Below the pieces are notes generated by a model that worked only from the letters and a program-made list of their open reading frames with translations, was not told the origin of the DNA and made no database searches. Shown in pieces: positions 58,185 through 64,000 of a DNA stretch of 64,000 nt (position 1 is the stretch's first letter; each line of letters opens with the position of its first letter). This DNA is from Rhizorhabdus sp049889055 (GTDB taxonomy: Bacteria; Pseudomonadota; Alphaproteobacteria; Sphingomonadales; Sphingomonadaceae), in contig NZ_JBLTWO010000006.1 in the NCBI RefSeq assembly GCF_049889055.1, positions 186,001-250,000 on the forward strand, written 5' to 3'. The position numbers and the translations under genes are program-made.

Positions 58185-59741
58185 CTATCGTTCGGGTGCG
58201 AGATCGGCCCGGCGCAGGCCGACGATATCGATCGGCCCCTCACGATAGCGCCCGACCTCGACCCGGCCGCGCGACAGTTCCTCGAGGAAGACGTCGCCCT
58301 TGTCATAGGCCCAGGGTCCCAGCCGCAGCAGCCAGATCGTCGGCACCGCCCGCGTCGCCGGCTCCTGCGCTATGCCACGCAGATGGGCGCGGTCAAGCGA
58401 CGGCACGCCGCGCGACCCGCTGACATACCAGCTGCCGGGAGGTGGGTTCAGCGTCGGAATCGCGGTCGGGATCGGCCGGCTGGGCATCGCCAGACCCCGA
58501 TCGCGCGCGGCGCGGTCAAAGGGCAGGGCGCCCTCGTTCGGATAGGCGAACAGCTGATCGCCCGATGAGAAGCGCGGCTCCAGCCAGGCGACCGCGCGAT
58601 ACCAGTCGCCCTGCGGATGCGCCCGCGTCGCGGCAACCATGCCGAACTGGGCGATGGCGAGCCACAGCAGCGCGGCGATGGGCAACATCCAGCCGAACCG
58701 GTCCCGGCTCCAACCCATGGCCAGCCCCATGAGGAGCAGCGCCGGCGTCGCCAATGCGGTCATCGTCCGGACGATGAACACCGGGGTGATCGTCGCCGAG
58801 ATCAGCAGCGACAGCAGCAGCGGCAGAAAGGCGAGCACCGCCAGCGCAGCCAGCAGCGGACGCCCGCGCGGTGCGCGCCAGAGCAGCGCCCCGCCGAGGA
58901 GCAGGAGGATTGCAGCGGCTGCCCGCATGTCATCGCGCGGCCCGGTGTAGAGCATCGTCGCGCGGCGCCACAGGTCGCGCGTGGAGAAATGCAGCCAGGT
59001 AGCCTTGATCCACTCGGGCGCCTGATCGAGCAGGATGAACAGCGCCGGCAACCAGACAGCGAGCACCAGAAGTCCCCCGGTTGCCAGCCAGAGCCAGTCG
59101 GCCTTTGCCATCGTGCGCAACCGGATCACACAGAGCAGAGCGAGGCCAAGCGCTGCGGCATAAAGCGGACCGAGATTGTGCAGCCACAGGATCAACGCGG
59201 TGCAGCCGAGATAGGCGAGATAGGCCCGGCTGAGGAGCGACAGATCCGCCTCGCGCCGTTCGGCGATGTGCAGCAGCGCGAGACAGGCCCCGGCGTAGGT
59301 CAGGATCATCGCGGGGTAGGGACGGATCTCGCGGGTCATTTCGACCACTACGGGCGAGACCGCGACGAGCAGCAACGTAGCAAGCACTACAAGACGGCGA
59401 TCGGCCCCCGCGATGCGCGCGAGGCGGGCGGCGGCCAGCCCGATCAGCGGCAGGCTGAGCATCCCGCAGACCAGCCCGAGCAGTCGGTGCGCAACGAGAC
59501 CATCCCCTGCGATCAGCGTCCAGGCGCGCAACAGTGAATAGTAGAAGGGCGGGTGCGTCTCGTAGCGCGGAACCACATGCCACAGGAAATCCCAGCCTTG
59601 CGCAGCGGCATAGGCGCTATAGGCCTCGTCAAGCCACATCGGCTCGAGCCAGATGCCCCAGCCGCGCGCCCATGAGGCGAGCAGGACGATCGCCAGCAGC
59701 AGCGGCCAGAAGAGAAAGCGAGCGGGGGCCGACGGAGTCAT
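58185..59741 (-). CDS. glycosyltransferase family 39-type membrane protein
   Basis: A 518-residue polytopic membrane protein of the ArnT/PMT-like (GT39, GT-C fold) group. The first luminal loop has the family acidic motif in EPMWLDEAYSAY (near residue 35), followed by ETHPPFYYSLLRAW. About ten hydrophobic helices then extend to residue 400, and a soluble periplasmic C-terminal part of about 120 residues ends it. It would transfer a sugar from a polyprenyl carrier to a lipid or protein. Acceptor unknown. The start at 59741 is chosen from the topology; the upstream open frame is not convincing. Confidence 0.85.
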   Translation of the reverse strand: MTPSAPARFLFWPLLLAIVLLASWARGWGIWLEPMWLDEAYSAYAAAQGWDFLWHVVPRYETHPPFYYSLLRAWTLIAGDGLVAHRLLGLVCGMLSLPLIGLAAARLARIAGADRRLVVLATLLLVAVSPVVVEMTREIRPYPAMILTYAGACLALLHIAERREADLSLLSRAYLAYLGCTALILWLHNLGPLYAAALGLALLCVIRLRTMAKADWLWLATGGLLVLAVWLPALFILLDQAPEWIKATWLHFSTRDLWRRATMLYTGPRDDMRAAAAILLLLGGALLWRAPRGRPLLAALAVLAFLPLLLSLLISATITPVFIVRTMTALATPALLLMGLAMGWSRDRFGWMLPIAALLWLAIAQFGMVAATRAHPQGDWYRAVAWLEPRFSSGDQLFAYPNEGALPFDRAARDRGLAMPSRPIPTAIPTLNPPPGSWYVSGSRGVPSLDRAHLRGIAQEPATRAVPTIWLLRLGPWAYDKGDVFLEELSRGRVEVGRYREGPIDIVGLRRADLAPER

Positions 59742-59903
59742 GACCGGCGCATAGGCCAGTCGACCCCACCCGCGCCAGAGGGGGACGCCGTTCGCGTGCT
59801 GCGATCGGAACAATGCCGATATTGGGCGGGTACGCCCTGGGCCCACATGTCATCGCTAGGATCGAGCCGCGACAGACGGCCGACAGATGATGGAGGGGTG
59901 TCG

Positions 59904-61139
59904 ATGGTAGCCATTCCGCCCGACGAACAGCCGGTGCCGGCCGTGCCGCTGTCGCCCCGTGCCATCCTGGGCATCGCGACCCTCTCGCTCGGGTCCTTCC
60001 TGGTCGGCGCGATGCTGACCGTGGTCATTCCCGTTCTGCCCAATATCGCGCGCGATATGGGCGGCGGCGGCGGGTCGGATGTCGCGGTGGCGGTGCAGAT
60101 GCTCATTGCCATGCCGATGCTGGGGCTCGTTATGGGCGGCTTCGTCGCAGGGTTCCTGTTCCGCCATTTCCAGCCGCGCACGGTCTTTCTCGGCGGGCTC
60201 ATCGCTTATGGCCTGATCGGCGTTGCGGGCTATGGCCTCAGCCTGCCGCTGCTGGTGGGCTCGCGGCTGCTGATCGGGATCGTCGCTGCCGTCATCGCCG
60301 CCGCATCGACCGCATTGGTCGGCGAGCGCGTGCCCGAGGCGATGCGCCCGCGCGTCCTCGGCTGGTCGGTCGCGGGCGCCGCCGCGCTGGGCATCATCGC
60401 GATGATCGCCTCCGGACGGATCGCCGACGCCTATGGCTGGCGCTCGTCCTTCCTGCTTTTCCCGCTGATCGCCGGGCTGATGTTCGCGCTGGTCGCGACC
60501 TGCTCTGCCCCATCTGTTCAGGGTCCACGGGAAGCAAGCGCGCAGGGACGCGACTGGCGTGGGCTAGCCGCCCTCTGGCCGGTCTTCGCTTTCGTCATAT
60601 TGGTCAACATGACCGCCTTCACCACCAATTCGCAGTCGAGTTTCCTGCTCGCCGAGATCGGCATCGACAGCGCGCAAGGCCGCGCGCAGATGATGGGCAT
60701 CAACCAGGGGCTGATCTTTGCAACGGCGATCCTGTTTCCGGTGGCACGCCGCCTGATCGGCATGGGCATGCTGCCCTTCGCGATCCTCGCGATCATCGGC
60801 AGTGGCCTGCTGCTATTCGCCCGGGCGCAGGACATGGCGGCCGCTGCCATCGGCCTGGCCCTGCTCGGCATCGGCAATGGGCTGCTCTTTCCTTATCAGA
60901 GCAATTTGCTGCTCCAGCGCGCCCAGCCAGAGCTTCGCGGGCAGGCAGCCGGACTGGTCGTCAGCTGTCAATTTCTCGCCGATGCGATCAATCCGCTGGT
61001 CCTGGGGCCGGTGATCATCCTGTTCGGTCTGCGAACAGCGATCGCCTGGGTGGGCCTGCTGACCCTCGCCGGATGCATTCTGGCGCTCGTTTCAGGGCTG
61101 CGTTCCAAGGCGGCCCAGGCCCCGGCGGGTGTCGCCTGA
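59904..61139 (+). CDS. MFS transporter
   Basis: A 411-residue major facilitator with 12 hydrophobic segments. Helix 1 has SFLVGAMLTVVIPVLPNIA and the loop 2-3 region contains GGFVAGFLFRHFQPRTVFLGG, the position of the MFS A-motif. An RIADAYGWRSSFLLFPLIAG segment follows helix 5. A central loop of about 20 polar residues splits the two halves. The start at 59904 has GGAGG seven bases upstream. The substrate is not evident; drug or sugar efflux types are possible. It is convergent with the dehydrogenase gene. Confidence 0.88.
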   Translation: MVAIPPDEQPVPAVPLSPRAILGIATLSLGSFLVGAMLTVVIPVLPNIARDMGGGGGSDVAVAVQMLIAMPMLGLVMGGFVAGFLFRHFQPRTVFLGGLIAYGLIGVAGYGLSLPLLVGSRLLIGIVAAVIAAASTALVGERVPEAMRPRVLGWSVAGAAALGIIAMIASGRIADAYGWRSSFLLFPLIAGLMFALVATCSAPSVQGPREASAQGRDWRGLAALWPVFAFVILVNMTAFTTNSQSSFLLAEIGIDSAQGRAQMMGINQGLIFATAILFPVARRLIGMGMLPFAILAIIGSGLLLFARAQDMAAAAIGLALLGIGNGLLFPYQSNLLLQRAQPELRGQAAGLVVSCQFLADAINPLVLGPVIILFGLRTAIAWVGLLTLAGCILALVSGLRSKAAQAPAGVA

Positions 61140-61165
61140 TCGCGACGCCCCGCCCGGACCGGTCT

Positions 61166-62014
61166 TCAGGACCCCGGCAATCCGACCGACGGATTGCGTG
61201 CCGCCGCCGCATCATTGCCGCGCGCCGCTGCGATATGGCCGTTCTCGGGATGGGTGATGACGTAGAAGCGGTTTTCCCGGATCGCCGCGATCGACTGACG
61301 CGCCACCTCGTCCGAGGTCAGACCATCCGCCCGGATCTTGGCCAGCATCTCGCGGAAGACCGGCGGGATCGGGTCGGTTTCGGCAAGATCGGGCAGATGC
61401 GCCGGCCGCCGCTCTTCCGAGCGCTGGAAGGTGGCGAGCGTGGTGCCGGGGCAGATCGCGGTGACGCCGACCGGCGGGTTGGCAGCGGCCAGTTCGCGGT
61501 ACAGCGTCTCGGCATAGGAAATCGCCGCCGCCTTGCTGGCGCAATAAGGGCCGTTGAGGGCCACGCCGGTGAAGGAACAGACGCCCGAGGCGGTGATCGC
61601 GATGTGCGAGCCTTCCTGCCCCATCAGCGTCGGCAGGAAGGGCTGGATCGCATGGATCACGCCGAACAGGTTGGTGCCGAGCACCCAGCGCCAGTCGTTG
61701 ATCGACAGGGTCACCGCAGGGCGGCCGACCGTCGTCACCCCGGCATTGGCGATGACCAGATTGACGGTACCGAAATGGGACAGCACGTCCTTCGCGAAGG
61801 CCTCGCTGGCCTCCCAGTCCGCAATGTCGAACGCCCGCGCGAACACCTCGGCGCCCCTGCCCGACAGCTCGGCGCACAGCATTTCCAGCGTGTCGGCCTC
61901 GATATCCATGAGCGCCAGCCGCGCACCTTCCGCCGCCAGCTGCTCCGCCAGCGCCCGGCCGATGCCGTTCGCCGCACCGGTGATCACGGCCACGCGACCT
62001 TTGAAATCCTTCAT
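61166..62014 (-). CDS. short-chain dehydrogenase/reductase
   Basis: A 282-residue classical SDR. It has the cofactor motif TGAANGIG near residue 13, an Asp at the end of strand 2 (LMDIEAD) that favours NAD(H), NAG in VIANAGVT, the catalytic Ser in TASGVCSF and the YxxxK motif in YCASKAAA (near residue 157). The length suggests oxidation of a hydrophobic alcohol. It is divergent from a TonB-dependent receptor, which may import its substrate, and the promoter region between them is unusually AT-rich. Confidence 0.92.
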   Translation of the reverse strand: MKDFKGRVAVITGAANGIGRALAEQLAAEGARLALMDIEADTLEMLCAELSGRGAEVFARAFDIADWEASEAFAKDVLSHFGTVNLVIANAGVTTVGRPAVTLSINDWRWVLGTNLFGVIHAIQPFLPTLMGQEGSHIAITASGVCSFTGVALNGPYCASKAAAISYAETLYRELAAANPPVGVTAICPGTTLATFQRSEERRPAHLPDLAETDPIPPVFREMLAKIRADGLTSDEVARQSIAAIRENRFYVITHPENGHIAAARGNDAAAARNPSVGLPGS

Positions 62015-62046
62015 GTCCAGCCTCTCGTCGTTGCTATGTTTATTCT

Positions 62047-62078
62047 TGATAAGATTATCATGATTGATAGGTTGTCAA
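62047..62078 (-). promoter_or_regulatory. AT-rich promoter/operator upstream of the short-chain dehydrogenase
   Basis: On the minus strand a consensus -35 TTGACA (62073-62078) is followed 15 bases later by TAATCT as a candidate -10. Overlapping this is a perfect inverted repeat TGATAA-GA-TTATCA at 62047-62060, with further TATCA half-sites around it. The AT-richness is striking against the GC-rich background. A repressor site over the promoter is a reasonable inference. Confidence 0.55.
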
Positions 62079-62194
62079 TCGCGAGATCATCGACGGCGGC
62101 GAGAGACCGGACAGAAGCGATGTGAAGCAAGGCCGGTGGGCTTCCGGCACAGGAGAAAGGCGACGCCCGCAGGGACGCGCCAAAGGAGGGGAAG

Positions 62195-64000
62195 ATGAAA
62201 GCTACCAGGAGTCGAATCACGTCCGTACTGCGCGGTGGTACCGCGCTGTCCGCCGCCTTCCTCGGCATGTTGTCGGTCCCGGCGATGGCCGAGGATCAGG
62301 CCGACACCGGCGCGAGCCAAGGCGGTCTCGCCGACATCATCGTGACGGCGCGGCGGCGCGCCGAGCGGGCCGAAACTGCCCCGCTGCCGATCACCGCGAT
62401 CAGCGGCAGGGACATCGAGCAGCGGGTCCTCACCCGGCTGAGCGCGCTCGCGGACCTCGCCCCGAACCTGAAGATCACGCAAGGGTCGGGCAGCGCCAAC
62501 GCGCCGGTCGTGTTCATCCGCGGCATCGGCACGCTGTCGACCACGCTCTACACCGAACCTGCCGTCGCTCTCTATGTCGACGGCGTCTATACGCCGCGTG
62601 CGACCAGCGGCGCCTTCGATCTGCCCGATCTCGAACGGGTCGAGGTGCTGCGCGGGCCGCAGGGCACGCTGTTCGGCCGCAACACGACCGGCGGCGCGAT
62701 CATGCTCGTCACCCAGGCGCCGACCGACGAACCCAGCGCCAAGATCTCGGTCGGCTATGGCCGCTATGACGACAAGATGCTCTCGGGCGTACTCCAGACC
62801 GGTGCGATCGGGCAGTCCGACTGGCGCCTGAAGATCGCCGCCAACTGGCGCCAGCGCGACGGCTGGGTGCGCACGCCCGGACTGTCCAGGTCAGACTGGG
62901 GCGGCAACGAAAAGGATCTGGGCCTGACCACGGCCCTTGCGGGATCGCTCGGCGATCTCGAGATAGACAACCGCTTCCGCTATGCGCGCAACGAGTCCTT
63001 CACCGCCTGGCAGGCGATCGGCGGCACGCCGGCAGCCATTACGGCCTATACCAACTCGGCCGCAGCCAATCCGTCGGGTCCGCCGCTGGTGCTCAGCCGC
63101 AAGGCGCTCGACCTGAGCTTTCGCGATCCCCGCGTGCAGGGCAATGCGGTGATCAAGAGCTGGGGCGACACGCTGACGCTGACCTATCCGATCGCCGAAA
63201 CCGCGCAGCTCAAGTCGATCAGCAACTATGCCGAAATCGATCAGCATCTGCGCAACTATCTGGGCGGCAGCTTCATTCTCGGCACCGTCCTGAACCCGCG
63301 CAATCCCGCCCAGCGCGTCGAGCCGATCAGCGTCCATGCGGCGCCGACCAACGCAGGCACGCAGAAGCAGTTCAGCCAGGAGGTCCAGGTCGCCGGCGAC
63401 CTCGCCGACTTCGAATATGTGCTGGGTCTCTATTATTGGTGGGAGAAGGTGAACGAGAATGTCACCACCGTGCTCAACTCGCCGGTCGGCGCGGCCTGGA
63501 TCCGTCTCGACCGCAGCGTGACCTATGAGCAGACCACGAGGTCCTATGCGGCCTTCGGAGAGGTGAAGTGGAAGCCCGCTTCGCTCGAAGAGAAGCTCGA
63601 GGTTACGCTGGGCGGCCGCTATACCAAGGACAAGCGCGAGATCGCGACGGGTATCGTCCAGACGACGACCACGACCACGACCACCAACCAGACGGGCAAG
63701 AACGACTGGGGCAATTTCGGTTATAGCGGCTCGATCAGCTATCGCTGGGTCCCCGGCTTCATGACCTATGGCCGGATCGCGTCGAGCTTCCGCGCGGGCG
63801 GTTTCAACGCCCTGGCACCAGGGTCGCCCGGCTGGGATCCCGAAAAGGCGATCACCTATGAACTGGGCTGGAAGCTGACCGCACTCAATCGCCATCTGCG
63901 CTTCGACGGCAACGTCTTCCAGATCGATTATGACAATCTGCAGGTGAACCAGTTCAACAGCGTGACACGCACCAACTTCATCGTGAACGCGGCGAAGGCG
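62195..64000 (+). CDS. TonB-dependent receptor (3' truncated)
   Basis: Outer-membrane receptor, open to the last base of the window (602 codons present), so its C-terminal barrel part is missing. After a signal peptide (residues 1-32, GTALSAAFLGMLSVPAMA) comes the TonB-box region IIVTARRR, the plug domain (VFIRGIGTLSTT, YVDGVYTPR, VEVLRGPQGTLFGRNTTGGAI) and the start of the beta-barrel. GGAGGGG lies before the ATG at 62195. The FecA-type N-terminal signalling domain is absent. Sphingomonads carry many such receptors for aromatic or sugar substrates; the ligand here is unknown. Confidence 0.95.
   Translation, partial: MKATRSRITSVLRGGTALSAAFLGMLSVPAMAEDQADTGASQGGLADIIVTARRRAERAETAPLPITAISGRDIEQRVLTRLSALADLAPNLKITQGSGSANAPVVFIRGIGTLSTTLYTEPAVALYVDGVYTPRATSGAFDLPDLERVEVLRGPQGTLFGRNTTGGAIMLVTQAPTDEPSAKISVGYGRYDDKMLSGVLQTGAIGQSDWRLKIAANWRQRDGWVRTPGLSRSDWGGNEKDLGLTTALAGSLGDLEIDNRFRYARNESFTAWQAIGGTPAAITAYTNSAAANPSGPPLVLSRKALDLSFRDPRVQGNAVIKSWGDTLTLTYPIAETAQLKSISNYAEIDQHLRNYLGGSFILGTVLNPRNPAQRVEPISVHAAPTNAGTQKQFSQEVQVAGDLADFEYVLGLYYWWEKVNENVTTVLNSPVGAAWIRLDRSVTYEQTTRSYAAFGEVKWKPASLEEKLEVTLGGRYTKDKREIATGIVQTTTTTTTTNQTGKNDWGNFGYSGSISYRWVPGFMTYGRIASSFRAGGFNALAPGSPGWDPEKAITYELGWKLTALNRHLRFDGNVFQIDYDNLQVNQFNSVTRTNFIVNAAKA

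Noticed and set aside
62891..63895. 334-codon minus-strand ORF at the window end
   Set aside because: It is antisense to the TonB-dependent receptor, whose plug motifs and signal peptide are clear on the plus strand; the antisense product is Arg/Gly/Asp-rich and matches nothing.

Overview
This 64 kb window is high-GC chromosomal DNA of an alphaproteobacterium, most likely a member of the Sphingomonadaceae (Sphingomonas, Sphingobium or Rhizorhabdus type). The pointers are an Entner-Doudoroff operon, a SUF-only iron-sulfur operon ending in a DUF59 gene, a two-domain cold-shock protein with a glycine-rich arm, a TonB-dependent receptor with a short-chain dehydrogenase partner, and small GC-rich palindromic repeats. 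The placement is inferred from gene content and style; no rRNA or tRNA gene was seen.

Layout. 1-5272: zwf (truncated by the window start), pgl, edd, glk and eda, a translationally coupled route from glucose to pyruvate plus glyceraldehyde-3-phosphate. 5304-7652: a secreted TonB-C-terminal-type protein and a chemoreceptor. 7907-18198: propionyl-CoA catabolism on the minus strand (pccB, thiolase, methylmalonyl-CoA epimerase, methylmalonyl-CoA mutase, biotin synthase, pccA), with a divergent PrpR/RamB-type regulator facing pccB across a TTTGC-rich operator region. 18233-22979: 3-hydroxybutyryl-CoA dehydrogenase, queG, msrB, the cold-shock protein and a TerC-family metal exporter. 23016-27395: RNase D-like nuclease, lptC-lptA-lptB and rpoN. 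27506-32308: a tiny secreted peptide, a nucleoside transporter, a queuosine-precursor-type transporter, argB, dapD and a HAD phosphatase. 32373-34234: a VIT-family protein, a membrane-anchored LuxR-type protein and a cytochrome b561. 34392-40543: the suf operon (regulator-sufB-sufC-sufD-sufS-sufT-sufA, minus strand). 40850-45516: pyrD, ggt and an acyl-CoA synthetase. 45564-49539: an accessory stretch with a broken lipoprotein gene, a DUF4272 protein, a frameshifted HNH-like toxin gene and an unrecognised gene pair. 49606-54728: a second chemoreceptor, two small unknown genes, rlmN with a coupled 60-residue DNA-binding-like protein, and a cyclopropane fatty acid synthase. 54784-59741: two EF-hand proteins around a duplicated TonB-C-terminal-like protein, argG and a GT39-type glycosyltransferase. 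59904-64000: an MFS transporter, a short-chain dehydrogenase and a TonB-dependent receptor that runs off the window end.

Functional links. The propionate block contains both the carboxylase that needs biotin and the biotin synthase. PccA, PccB, Mce and the mutase together make succinyl-CoA from propionyl-CoA. The suf operon builds clusters needed by BioB, RlmN, QueG and Edd in the same window. The most unusual signals are a pair of inverted palindromic repeats read through in frame inside bioB, further copies of this repeat between argB and dapD and inside the suf operon (one supplying the sufD ribosome binding site), a toxin gene whose frame is broken in an A4 run, and a structured non-coding stretch between the suf regulator and pyrD.
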